Numbered from the stretch's first letter, positions 1-10,989 are shown. The stretch: 64,000 nucleotides of DNA from Liquidambar formosana (GCA_039720395.1 CM077826.1:31740810-31804809), one strand, 5' to 3'. Made by a program: numbers and translations. Notes: generated from the sequence alone by a model not told the origin.

Positions 1-293
1 ATCCTAATCCTACCGTTATCCCACCCTCCCTCACCACTAGGCTAGCCCTAGTGGCTTGAAGCCATTCATCTTTGAAACACTCCCTAAATGTGCTTAATTG
101 GAGTTTCTTAGTACATTTTTCTTCTTATTATTTTTTGTAGAGATGCTTGTGAATAGTGGAATATGTTCGATATCACAACTATGCATGAAAAGATGATTGT
201 ATCCTTGTATCTTGTGTTCGATTTTGTTTGTTGAAAGACAAGTGTGACAGTTAGGCTTTTTCTGTATGTCTTAGTCTCTCCCTACTTTTTAAG

Positions 294-856
294 GTGTTTT
301 GGTTTTCCTTGCTGCAAAGTCCAGATTTATAAAGGATGCAGGGGAAGCTGCTGAATTTCAAAATTTTATAATATGTGTTGAGATGCTTATTGCCGCTGTG
401 GGTCATCTTTATGCATTTCCATACAAAGAATATGCTGGTGCAAATATTGGCGTTTTTCATGGTTTGACGGGAAGCCTTGCACATGCTTTAAAGTTGAATG
501 AATTTTACCATGACATGGTCCACCAGGTGAACTTCTGCTTGTTTGGTTCTCTTTTTGTAGTGCTCTAGTTTGTGCTGATGATAAGTTTTTGCTTCTTGTA
601 GTTTGCTCTAACATATCATGATTATGTACTCTACAACCATAGCGAGGGTGATGAGGGAACAAGGAAATATCGTTCACACACCTTTGTGCTGACTGGCCAA
701 GAGATGGATACTGTGAGAAGAAACAAACACATGTTTGGTAGCAAGTTGGATGACATGCAGCTCTCTAGTGAGTCTTCTGGCACAAGCACTCCCAAAAATT
801 CTACAGGGCATGATCCTGCTTATGGATACCTCAAATTCTTTATCCATGCCATATGA
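294..856 (+). CDS. LAZ1-like DUF300 (TMEM184/organic solute transporter alpha) family protein, last two coding exons
   Basis: Two exons are visible. The first (294-528) follows an AG acceptor and encodes part of a membrane segment, IICVEMLIAAVGHLYAFPYKEY, then GANIG and LAHALKLNEFYHD, ending at a GT donor. The second (602-856) follows a TTGTAG acceptor and encodes YHDYVLYN, a TRKYR stretch and FVLTGQEMD. This conserved pattern is that of plant LAZ1 homologs, multi-pass tonoplast or endomembrane proteins linked to cell death and brassinosteroid signalling. Upstream exons lie outside the window. The reading frame stops at 854-856, but the +1 frame just after AYG (from about 829) carries DTSNSLSMPYDM and SNYPSKVPPANEAG, which resemble the usual family C-terminus. 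A small indel has therefore probably replaced the conserved tail. It could be a recent pseudogene, a functional variant or a sequencing error. Family call is firm; intactness is not. Confidence 0.8.
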
Positions 857-1056
857 CATGGGCATGTCCAATTACCCTTCCAAGGTTCCTCCAGCAAATG
901 AAGCTGGGACCAGGTTACCAGAAAGAAGTAAAAAGAGTCACTTAACTGGGAAAAAAAGTTTAAGAAAAGTGTCAGATGTTATATTTACTTTGGGAAAACC
1001 TTATACACCTACTTATGTGCTGTTATTGGTGTCAGTTTACTTAAGGTGAGTGCTGA

Positions 1057-2229
1057 AGTGCCCCGAACTCTCGGTTACAATTACTGTAGTCAATGATGTT
1101 AGGCTCACCACCAAAATTGTTTTTAATGGCGCATTTGTCCAGTTCTGTTGCCATCTGCATTGTAGATACAGACTTTCACTTGTCATGCTTGCGACATCAC
1201 AATGTGCAAACATGAAATCGGGTTTTGGAATTGATTGTATTACTCCCCCTCCGCACATCTATGACCACTGTTGTCCATTGCATTAATTGATTTAACTTGG
1301 CATCGTCATTCCAAATTGGAACTTTGCTCATGTAGAAGTCTTTTATTTTAGTTTACAGTTGTTTCTATTGCCCATTACACTTTGCTACTTCACAACACGA
1401 GGGGGTGCTGTTGTTCCCTTTTTTTGTTTAAAGGAGGGTGGGGGTTTGTCCTTACATTGAAAACGGATGAATTACTGTTATTTGGTTTTTGGGTAAAATC
1501 ATGGCAACAGCCCGCAGTGCCTTGCGGGCCACTGGTTTTTGGGTAAAATCATGGCAACGTTCTTTCTCAATTTATCTTCTCACAAGCAAGGTGCTTGAAA
1601 AGTTTGCATCTTTCTATCCCTATCTCTTTCCATTTATAAAGTTTCTTGCATTTTTAGCAAAACATGCATATAAGCTTTAGATCTTAAAGAATATATGTGA
1701 TTTACTCGCTTTTGTGTAGTATATATAGGCGAATACTATCGTCACCCATCCCCTGTATTGATCTCAAGTTACAATCAATAAAGATGCAATTTTTATCATG
1801 TTTAGTGCATGGATTTTCACTATTTTGAGTTAATGTCTATTTTCATAGAGATGCAATTGGTAAGTCTTAGAGACTTTGTTCAGCAAAACATTTATAATAT
1901 TTTTACAACCTCTTTAAAAATATAATCTTTTTCAAAACAAAGGTTTGGTTGAGCAAAGTACCTTGATATACCTTTACTAACAAATTGTTTGGTTTGCTTG
2001 ATTTCTACTCGAGGTTAGGTTTACTAAAGTAAATGTTAGTCTAGACTTGGTAACGTGGTGTCCTGACATAAAGGGATAGAACTACCATGAAAAAGCTCAT
2101 TTAAGTACAAGATAAAACAAAATAAAATCAATCGGAATTTTGAACTTTTATAAAGAACCATGATTTTCTTGATTTTAAGGGGTTCACTCATAGGCTTTGT
2201 TCTTTGTGAATCCTAGGGTATCCTAACAT
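1057..2229. other. Region downstream of the LAZ1-like gene
   Basis: AT-rich sequence that probably includes the 3'UTR of the LAZ1-like gene. Apart from the short direct repeat at 1483-1558 I see no gene, RNA or clear transposon boundary. Confidence 0.5.
1483..1558. repeat. 26-bp direct repeat flanking a GC hairpin
   Basis: The same 26 bp (TGGTTTTTGGGTAAAATC followed by ATGGCAAC) occur at 1483-1508 and 1533-1558. Between them lies GCCCGCAGTGCCTTGCGGGC, a 7-bp-stem hairpin that is unusually GC-rich for this region. This looks like a local duplication or the footprint of a small insertion. Confidence 0.75.
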
Positions 2230-2373
2230 GACTAGACGGGATTACTTTGAAGAAACCCGTGATGTTGCTTTTCTTTTATAAATATTCGATTTTTATTGTC
2301 TTTGGTTGGACGGAGTTACCTTGAAAAAACCCATAATGTTGCTTTTATAAATATTCGATTTTTACTGTCTTTC
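2230..2373. repeat. Diverged tandem duplication, unit about 70 bp
   Basis: Two adjacent units (about 2230-2304 and 2305-2373) share the GACGG, ACCTTGAA and AACCC positions and the block ATAAATATTCGATTTTTA, with substitutions and a short indel. The surrounding 2.0-2.9 kb looks like decayed retrotransposon leader or LTR debris: the stretch GTAGGTGGCGACTC at 2733-2746 resembles untranslated regions of plant Ty3/gypsy elements. No coding sequence is recognisable. Confidence 0.5.
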
Positions 2374-3799
2374 ATCAAAGATGGTTCATTTCCACAAGAA
2401 GTGATACCAAGTTTTCAAACTTTTGAATTTGCCCGATCACTTAGATAAGTGTAAATAAGGTTTGAATAATGTCACAAACTAGGTATATTTGCTTTACAAC
2501 TTCTAACCTTGAGTAAGGTTTTCATTTTAAGAATGGGTTTAACTAAAGAAAGTTCATGATTCCAAACAATTGTTTGTTAACAGATGTGGTAGGGTGCTTA
2601 AAATCTTTCCTACCTACGGCATTTTTACCTAAATCTTTTGTTCACAAACCATCATCTAAGAATCATTCGATTTCAAAATAATAAGGACATCAAAAGGCAT
2701 TAGAAACGACCTTCCACGTTTTTAACTGTATGGTAGGTGGCGACTCAAAGCTTTTTTTTTTTCTTAGTTATGTTCGCATAGTTAAATAAAATAAAGGCAT
2801 GCCTGAAGAAGTTATTGAACCACTTTTTACTTTCACTCACCATCCAATAGGAAACATCACCACATCACAACATGCAAGAAAGGGCATCACAAGATGCCCG
2901 ACCAAGTCATTTCCCACACATGGGAGAGGACAGAGAGACCCACCTTGTCTCTCTCTCCGTTTTTAAGAAAAAATTTGAAAGAAAATTTGAAATCATCATA
3001 AATGTTCATGGATTTATGATATAATATTACTGAGTGGTTTATGAATCTAATTCTATAGTTTGCTTATAATTTTTTATTAAATAAGTAACACAACATTGAT
3101 ATGTATAATCTGTTTAATAAACAGGACGTGTTTAGGTTTGAAAATTTAACACGATTAATAAATGGGTTGGATTGGGTTAGAGTTGACATAAATACTCTAG
3201 TACTTGAGCCTTAACATGATACAGACACGACCCATTAACACAAATTGCTAGCCTACCCATGTCTAAACAGGCAAATTGTGCCTAGAAAATTTGGGTCATT
3301 TTCTAAGTGAATCGTATACTTGGTTAATCACTTTCCAAAAAAACTATGGTGTATTTTTATGGAAGACATATATGGGGTTTTCTTTAATCATTTTACCAGA
3401 CATTTTAATAAATGTACTATGAACCATTTTAAGTTGTATTTTTACTTTTTATTATTATTATATTATTTTTATTCTATTATATGGAAGGTTAATAGATTTT
3501 CATAGTTTAAGACTTGATATGAGTACTTGACATATGATTACGTCAACTGCTTTATTCAAGGATTGTGTAAGTGCAATAAGCTTATCCGAAAAAAAATAAA
3601 AATAAAAAAACATAATAAACTCTCAAAATCTCAACCTCAAATTAAAGGAAACAATAGAAAACCCCAATGACACAAAAAAGAGGCAAATAAATCATTAAGA
3701 TAAGTGGAAGCCAGAGCTCATAACGCAAACATCAAGCAAAGACATGCAGATGGAAAATGACATGGCTAGAAAGCAGGAAAAGGAACCAACAAGCGCCAA
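2374..3799. other. Decayed repeat DNA without a gene
   Basis: AT-rich intergenic sequence. A short inverted repeat (GGGCATCACAAGATGCCC) lies near 2882-2899. The stretch 3120-3260 with GGGTTGGATTGGGTTAG and ACACGACCCATTAACAC resembles dispersed hAT-like repeats of plants. The only open frames are short, low-complexity ones, which I did not accept as genes. Confidence 0.4.
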
Positions 3800-5535
3800 T
3801 AATTTATAGGGAAAATTAGGGAAATGTCCCCTTTATGGAACTTATGGAGGCATAAGTCCATGGAAAAAACTTATGCGGCGACAAGTCCGTTTGAAGTGAA
3901 ACAGTTGTGTACTTGTCTAAGTCTTAAGTGTATAAAGTCAAATATTCTCTTAAGTTGTTATTTTTTGTTGTCAAACTTTAAAATAGCATAACTTTCAATC
4001 TATCCATCAATTTTCGATAAAACTTATAGTTTTAGAATCTATTTGCCGAGACCTTTAAAATAAGATCCATAATGAATATGAAATTATGCAAAAAAAATAA
4101 AAATAAAAATAAAACAAAAACAGTTACATTGATTGACTACATAAAACACAATTCCATTCAACTGTTTATAAAAAAAATAAAAATAAAAAAAATTAGATTT
4201 TTGAATATTTGCATAATCTAATTTCAATATTCTATGAAAACTATTAAATCTAAGTGTTTGTACCTAAATTTAATTTATTAAAATAATTAAATTTAAGTGA
4301 TTATGACTAATTTTAACCATTTGAAGTAAATTTTGTTAACTAGTTATATGTAACTGTTTTAAAAAATATGATTATATCTTGAATATTTATATAATCTAAC
4401 TATAATATTCCATAAAAACAATTTAATCCAAGTGTTTGTGAGTAAATTCAACTTATTAAAGTGTTAAATTTAATTGATTGAGACTAAATTTAATTTCTTA
4501 AAGTGAAATTTGTAAAACAGTAACATGTAACTTTTTGTGATTAAATTTTCAATGTTTTGTGTAATATGATTAAAATGTCTTATGAAAATAGATGAATCTA
4601 AGTATTTGTGATTAAACCTAACTTAATAAAACAGTTTATAACTAAATTTAACTTATTAAAATGGTTTGATGTGGGACTGCTTTAGAATTACACGTAACTT
4701 GATATTAGTTCTATTAGAAATTGTAAAAGTTATAGAAGTAGAGCAATTTTTAGACACTTAAAAATCTACCTTAATCAGTTTCTACATCTTCTAGCTCCAC
4801 AGTAAAGATATCGCCATCCCCTCAAGTTGCTAACAGGTTGGGATGGGTAACTTATAGCATATTGATTGTATAAATTTCATGGTCTTGGTCAGTAAATAGC
4901 TTTAGAGTAGAAAGATCAGTGGTTCTCCATTTTATCTTAATCCTCAACTGCCATCAATGTTTTTCGAAATTATCATTACGTGCCCAAATCATGTTTCTCA
5001 GATTTGGAGTGATTAATAATGACAACGAGTCACTACACTATCAAACCTAATGATTGAGCACCTCCTTCGTCAGGAAAAATGGAGGTTTCTTCTCTGCACA
5101 CCACTTGCTTTGTCGAAAAAAAAGAAATTTGAGTGATGACTTTAGATTTAAATGTCTCCATCTCTTGAGTAGCAAATTTGCAGATCTAATCGACTTCACA
5201 CAATAAAAAAATGGGGGTTTCTTGGGTGAGTAGCTACATCATCAACCGCCATAGCTTTTGGCCTCACAAGTTTTGATGGAATGAAAAAAGAAAAAACTTG
5301 CAAACAAAAAGAGAGAGAAAGAGAAAGAGAGAGGGAGAGAGAAAGAGAGAGGGAGAGGGAAAAGGAAAAAGAGAGGGAATGATATTTTTACTGAGAATGT
5401 AAATATAGTACATATGAGGGTATTTTGGTCCTAAGAATTGGTTGGTGGACCTAGGGCTACACAAGAATTTTCAAGGGACTGATGCCCACATAAGTCTAAA
5501 AATTTGGACTTGTAGCCAAAGCCCCCTAATTTATA
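3800..5535. mobile_element. Non-autonomous Mutator-like (MULE) TIR element, palindrome family copy 1
   Basis: The element spans 3809-5526 (1718 bp) and is flanked by a perfect 9-bp duplication, TAATTTATA, at 3800-3808 and 5527-5535; 9 bp is the Mutator hallmark. The left end begins GGGAAAATTAGGG. The right end, reversed, begins GGGGGCTTTGGC. Both contain a CTTATG-GGCAT-AGTCC block about 35 bp in, forming imperfect terminal inverted repeats. The same two end types recur in the element at 47529-49591. There is no transposase ORF. The interior is AT-rich with several ACAGTTACAT / ATGTAACTGTT half-palindromes (about 4118, 4340, 4512) and a GA-rich microsatellite (5308-5376). It is presumably mobilised in trans. 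Confidence 0.82.
5308..5376. repeat. GA-rich (GAGAGA/GGGAGA) microsatellite
   Basis: An uninterrupted purine tract of GAGA, GAAAGA and GGGAGA units inside the Mutator-like element. It creates a spurious Ser/Leu/Phe-rich frame on the other strand. Confidence 0.85.
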
Positions 5536-6488
5536 TATCTCTTATTTATAATGATTTCAACTAAACATGGTCAGATTGATCTCTCTCTTTCAAACTTTTT
5601 AATTATATGCATTTGTCATGTTTACATGCACAGGAGAATGCATGACAAAAATATAGACCGTTCAATGGTCGATCTCTTGGACTTTTCACACTTTTTTCTT
5701 AGTAATCTTCAATTCGCGTTTGGACCCAAGTCCACTTTAATGGACTTGTCAAACCTTAAGTTCACGAGAGAAACTTATCAAGTCTTAAGTCCAATTAAAC
5801 CTATAAAGACGAAATTACCCCTACTTCATAAAAGAAATTACACTCAAAACATAAACGATTACACAGCAAAGGAAACCAACCTTCTTCTTACTCCAGTAAG
5901 CAATCGCATCTATATAGATTCACACCAATCGATAAACCCTCAACCCATTCGCACCTCTACTAATCTGAACCATTCTCCACAATTTCATTCAAGAGCACTA
6001 GTACACAATCGCACTAGATTCACACCAATCGTTACAACTTCAACTAATTCACACCATTCTTTACTGATTCGAACCATTCTCTACAATTCCATTATAGAAT
6101 ATAGTGTTTCTGCAAGTTTATCAGAAGAAAACACTATGAAGAAGAAAAATAAAATGTGTAGAAGACAAAGAAGATGAAGAAAATGTGAAGAAGCTCTAGC
6201 TGCGAAAATGGCGAGAAAAAAATGAGTACTAGGTTTTTATTTTGGGGATATAACTCTTTCTAGGGTTTTGATTTTGGGAATATAACTCTCTATAGGGTTT
6301 TGATTAAGGGCATTTTCGTGCAATCTCTTAGTTTCATTCCATTGTAGTGTAACTGTTGTAAATTAGTTTTTTATTTTTCGGTGTAATTGTTATGTTTCTC
6401 ATTACTGTAATGGGATTTTATTTTATTTTCTTGTTAATTAGTGTATATGAGTATTGGATTTAATGTGTTGATGTAACTGTTAGATTTA

Positions 6489-7015
6489 CAACAGTTACAT
6501 GTAATTGTTATCTAAAACAGTTACATATAACTGTTACCTATTGACCAATTACATGTAACTGTTCTCTATTGAACACTTACATGTTTTCTTCCTAGTGTAC
6601 TTTCTTTGATGCTTACAGTTTTTCAAAAAGTTACATGTAACTGTTTCATGCATGTTATTGTTTAATTAACCTAAAATGTATTGCAGAAATGGCAAGGAGG
6701 ACGCCCGGTGCAAGAAAAAGTAAGGGATCATCAATTAAAGGGAAAAAGAGTGGGGTTAAAGTGAGTAACATAAAATTTTTATATTTGTTGCAACAGTTAC
6801 ATGTAATTGTTCTACAAAAAAAAAAAAAAAAAAAAAACACAGTTTCTGAAGCACCCTATATATAAACAGTTACATGTAACTGTACTGTTAAAATCAATGT
6901 ATTTTAAATTCAAAATGAAAACAATTACATGTAACTGTTTTTTAAAGGCTTGGGTTTAAGGTATTGATATTACTATTAATTACTTTGTAGTATAAAATAA
7001 TTACATGCACTGTTT
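6489..7015. repeat. Cluster of AACAGTTACATGTAACTGTT palindromes
   Basis: Near-perfect copies of a 20-bp palindrome start at about 6490, 6515, 6545, 6627, 6792, 6864, 6918 and 6996. Each half contains CAGTTA/TAACTG, which fits the R2R3-MYB consensus CNGTTR/YAACNG. Weaker copies occur in the related elements at 3809-5526 and 47529-49591. The role is unknown; subterminal transposase sites or MYB sites are inferences. Confidence 0.75.
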
Positions 7016-7920
7016 TATATTTTTTTTTTTAAAAAAAACTAAAATACCTTTGTTTTCCCTTTCCTATTATAGGAAATGACTGATATTAATATTGCTCAAT
7101 CTCTTATTGACATACAAACTAAAAGTCAACTAAATCTTGAAGCACTACAAAAGGAGAATGCGGAAACAAGAGCTTAAATGAAAAAAACAATAAGAGATGA
7201 ATATGAAGACAGGATACAACATCTAGAATGGATTATTCACGACTTCCAAGAGAAATATGGAAAAAAAGACAATGAGACATTGCAATTTTTTATTTTTTTT
7301 TTTGATAAAATGAGATATTGCAATTAAAAGCCAAAATATCAATGCAAGATGAAAAGATTGTAGATTTGAAAGTACATCAAGTAACCCAGAAGTATGATGA
7401 GAAAGAAACGGTGCAGCCCCCTTAATACAGTGCACAAATATCAATACTGAAGCAAAAAATTGAAGCCTTAGAAGCAAAAAAATAAAAAAATAAAAAAATA
7501 AAAAAAGAGAGAGGCAAGTGCAACTAGATGTGTCTTCTGGGAGATTGGAAGCAGCTACACAAGAGCTTGAAAAGAAAAATGTTGACATAGAGAAGCTGCA
7601 TGCAGATTACACCCATGTTCTTGACTAGCTAGTAGATATGCAAGTACATAAAATAACACAATAGGGTGAGCAAGGTGAGCTAGGTGAGGCTGAGAAGAGT
7701 GAGTAGGTTGAGGATGAGAAAACTGAGCAACAGGGTAAACAGGGTAAGCAAGCTGAGGCCAAATAGCAGGGTAAGTAGGTTCATGTTGATGTTGGTAAAA
7801 AGAAGATGTCAGCAAGAAAACCACTAACAACTTCTCAAAAAACTATAGAAAGGTCTCTCTCTTCATCTCTGGCCATAGGCATCAAATCTGGAAAGAAAAA
7901 GCAAGCATATATAATGCTCT
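6689..7920 (+). pseudogene. Decayed element-borne gene for a basic, coiled-coil protein
   Basis: A TTGCAG acceptor precedes an ATG at 6689. The first exon-like segment (to 6760) encodes a basic stretch, MARRTPGARKSKG then KGKKSG, ending at a GTGAGT donor. A TATTATAG acceptor leads to a second segment from 7073 encoding an amphipathic stretch (IDIQTKSQLNLEALQKENAE) up to a TAA at 7175. Beyond it the same style of sequence continues through several stops and shifts: DEYEDRIQHLEWIIHDFQEK, LKQKIEALEAKK, a GEQGELGEAEK repeat near 7664-7760, and KKKMSARKPLTTSQKTIERS. The layout suggests a former nuclear, coiled-coil protein with a Gly/Glu/Gln repeat. I do not recognise the family. It may be element-specific or a captured host gene. 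Confidence 0.5.
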
Positions 7921-8000
7921 CTCTTCATCTTCGGCCATGAGTATATGCTCTCTCTTCATCTTCGGCCATGAGCATTAGATCTGGAAAGAAAAAAGCAGGT
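7853..8000. repeat. Local tandem duplication (CTCTCTCTTCATCT units)
   Basis: The block CTCTCTCTTCATCTTCGGCCATGAG is present twice (7917-7970), and a third diverged copy lies at 7855-7880. The following ATCTGGAAAGAAAAA block is also duplicated (7885 and 7979). It lies within the decayed gene of the Mutator-like element. Confidence 0.6.
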
Positions 8001-8435
8001 ACGGTGAATTTGCTTCTATTTTAATTGAGCACAAGGACTCTTCCTTCTCATCAATGGATCTACAGGTTGTCCTATAGTGGTCAGTACCATTAACGAAAGG
8101 CAAAGCTTGTGATGGAGAGAGAAAAAGAAAGAGAGAGAGAGAGAACCTGGATCTATGGGTGTGTTGATCGGTAAGAGAGAAAAAAGAGTTAGATCTATGG
8201 GTGTGTTGACTATAGAGAGGGTAAGGTAGAGCCGCATAAGTGCTTTTCTGTTACAGGGGCAAAATTGCCATTTTAAAATTTTTTTTTAGCTCACTTAAGC
8301 ATGAAAACATTACAGTTTTTAATCCATTTTGGACTTAAGGCTTTATAAGATTAGTGTGTAGACTTAAGGCTTTAGGAGTCTAAAAAAGGGTGCCACACGC
8401 TAATTTCCCCTTATTTTTAATGAAAATGAATAGGT

Positions 8436-8640
8436 AGGATCAGTGACACCAAATTAATGTTTTGAAAACCAACCCAACCCGACTAGTTGAACCAGGTTCG
8501 ACCAAACATGATATACTTGGCGGACCAATAAGTTCCATCAACCCAAAAGGTCATAAAACCAAACAACCCAGCCGAATCAAGTGGTTCAACTGTTGACCCA
8601 CTGATCCCATCAGGTCAATTAGGCAATAAAGCAATGGTAA
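8436..8640. repeat. Dispersed-repeat-like sequence with AACCCAACCCGA motifs
   Basis: It starts near GTTTTGAAAACCAACCCAAC and continues with repeated AACCCA/CCAACC/GGTTCAAC words. Plant MITEs and hAT derivatives often have this composition. Neither boundaries nor a TSD could be fixed. Confidence 0.3.
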
Positions 8641-8734
8641 AGTTAAATTTCCACCAATAGACAATTGTCTTTTCTTGCGACTTTATGTTTTTTTATATTA
8701 ATTCTTATTATCTATATTGTTTTTTTCAGATGTT

Positions 8735-9335
8735 AGCGCTAATTATTAGTTCTCAACTTTGGAAGGAAGCCATGTTATAAGAAAAATCGACCCTAATGAC
8801 CATTTTGAACAATTCTTACTTTATGGCTGTTATGGCAATGGACCCAATCTTATGCATGTGTGTTCGTATCTGCCCCACAATCTCGATATGTAGCACCGGT
8901 GCATGGAAATGATGGGAGCCCGGCCTGGAAGACAAACTCTGCCATGGATGTACGTTGCAAACTAAGGACTATTACCTCCAAACATGTTACCCTCATAATG
9001 AGGACTCAAAGCTTTCATGTTATCTTTGGGCTCCACTCACGAAAAAGGACAAAATGGACACAAACTTGTAGGCACAGAATGTGATGGCCCTGAATGAAGA
9101 CAAATACAAAACAGCTAGCTATGCAATGGTTGCTATAATGGCTTGGTGCATGTCCCGACCCCTCAGTCTCGCTCTTCCCATATTGCCTTTAATCAAAGGG
9201 GCACACGCGTATGTTTTATGTATCAATGTACCCTTTAGGCCTTTCTTGCAAATTCTGAATGCCCCACCCATGGAGAGTCGCATTATTGAGTTCGTTCAAT
9301 ATTGCAATTGTGCTACATATAACCACAGTTTCTAG
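8735..9335 (+). pseudogene. Possible decayed coding sequence, family not recognised
   Basis: The base composition is more balanced than in the surroundings, and all forward frames carry protein-like stretches broken by stops: DPNDHFEQFLLYGCYGNGPN and HVCSYLPHNLDM near 8790-8890, YLQTCYPHNEDSKLSCYLWA near 8967-9035, and an open frame at 9081-9332 with KTASYAMVAIMAWCMSRP. No intron signals tie these together. It could be a degenerate processed gene or transposon fragment. I cannot assign a function and the call is weak. Confidence 0.25.
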
Positions 9336-10985
9336 GGTTTCAAACCATCCATGAATTGGATTACATATTTATATTTTGATGAAGGCTGTGGGGCCGGCGA
9401 GGTTGACCAATATTAGTTGTCCCCTACAGCTTTTCCATTGGTGTATTTCTTAATCGATATTTGGTTGTATTTCTTACATTGAATCTATCTAATTTGTACA
9501 TATTCAATAAAAAAAATATGATAAAACTTAACCCTGGCTGTACATACTAGTCTTAATACATAGAGGAGAAAAATTTCAGTCAAACATGGTTGTATGAGAA
9601 AATATTAAACTTTGATCGGCTCATGCATGTATGTGACCAAAACGCATGCGCGCTATCTTATTATGGCATTTTTTATATGGAACCCGTGAAAGGTCCAGTA
9701 TATGACATGTGAGTGCATGTCTTGAAATTCATACAATATTTCTTAAAATAAAGAAAGAGAGGACTAATCAATACACCCATGAGAGCTCCCTCAGCTTTTC
9801 TGTGTATCAATGCTTTAAACGTACACCTATGCATCTCGCATCTTTCCTATTTCTAAGCCTTTAATAGCTAGATTCTCTTTGTTTGTACCTAGCATCTTAT
9901 AAAGAATTGAACTAAAAGTTCCATATATGAATAACATAATTGTATAAAAACAAACTAGTCTCGTCAATTTCTTTCACCATTATTGTCTTATTCTCTCGAT
10001 CGATCCAAGTCAATGGACGAAAGTCACGAGCCAGAGTCTCAAGAGAGGCAGCCGTACGTGGGATATTTTGCGCAAATGGGTGAAAGCTTGGAGAAGCAAT
10101 GCCCCATGATTCCATGAATCATGTTCAAGCCCACGGGTGATGAAAAAAATAAAAAATGAAAATAAAAATAGTGCCGCGTAGCGAAATGAAATGAAAGAAT
10201 AAGGTCACTCAATAAATGTAAGATGATCCAGTGGTCCACAAAATGGATTAGAGCCATTATGTAATCATGAAGATAAGGAAACATGAATTGGACAAGTAGG
10301 GTATAGCTGTAGTGGAAAGGAAAATGACACTGTTGGGTATCTCTTTAATATATGCCCATTAATTACTTCACCTAACAACTTCATTACAACAGTGCTCTTT
10401 TTTTTCATTCTTCTTTTTTTGGATAAAGGAAAATATATTAAGAGTAGAAAAGAAGAACAACAGGTGCCACCCTATCCTCATCCTCCAATTCCGCACTGAG
10501 AACTGAAATTGGGAGTTGAGCAGAGGGGATAAAGCCAAAATGATATGAGTCGAATCATATATGTATTGGTAGTTTTTGTTTTTGGTTTTTTTTTTTTTTT
10601 GTCATGGTGGTGTGATCCTAAAATTTTAGGTACTTTATGGAGCTAATATGTGTACTTAAGAGTCTTCAATTACGATAGTGAGACAACAGAAGGCAAACTT
10701 TAATTGAGAAAATTACCTTTCGCTGACCACTTCCCAAACTAATAAATAAAAATAAAATAAAATGATATTGCCGCTACAGACGGACTTCTAAATTACCTTG
10801 TTTGGTATTAATTTTGAAAGTGGTCATCAAAAGATGATTTCTCCGACTTGATTCTGTCCTAACTCCTCACACCTGTGCAGTCAATTAATTTTTCCTTTAG
10901 AAGGATGGACAACTGTTGTATTTAACGTGTAGATTAGACAATCATTGATGTTTTAGTTTAGTCGTGGCTATATATATATGTCTCT
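9336..10985. other. Intergenic, no gene seen
   Basis: AT-rich sequence with a T-run at 10587-10600 and A-rich patches. The short open frames lack protein-like composition. No TIRs, LTR ends or RNA genes were recognised. Confidence 0.4.
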
Positions 10986-10989
10986 CGCA

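Larger units (their letters stand above)
5712..8410 (+). mobile_element. Degraded Mutator-like element of the palindrome family, copy 2, carrying a decayed gene
   Basis: The right end (to 8410), reversed, begins GGGGAAATTAGCGTGTGG and resembles the A-type ends of the copies at 3809 and 47529. The left end near 5712 (CGCGTTTGGACCCAAGTCC, then AATGGACTTGT) resembles the B-type end with its CTTTGGCCACAAGTCC core. Subterminal ACGAAATTACCCC (left) and GGGGCAAAATTGCC (right) also pair. I found no clean TSD (TAATCTTCA against TTATTTTTA, 6/9). The interior has at least eight copies of the AACAGTTACATGTAACTGTT palindrome at 6489-7015 and a decayed intron-containing gene at 6689-7920. The boundaries are inferred by alignment to the two better-preserved copies. 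Confidence 0.6.

Noticed and set aside
5551..6177. 208-codon open frame on +
   Set aside because: It crosses the inferred left end of a Mutator-like element, has low-complexity Ser/Asn/Thr/His text from repeated TTCACACCAATCG words, and shows no domain. Probably a chance open frame.
3809..8410. One 4.6-kb element from GGGAAAATTAGGG (3809) to GCTAATTTCCCC (8410)
   Set aside because: The A-type ends pair, but the outer 9-mers match only 7/9, while 3800-3808 and 5527-5535 match perfectly, and a B-type end lies at about 5712. Two adjacent elements fit better.
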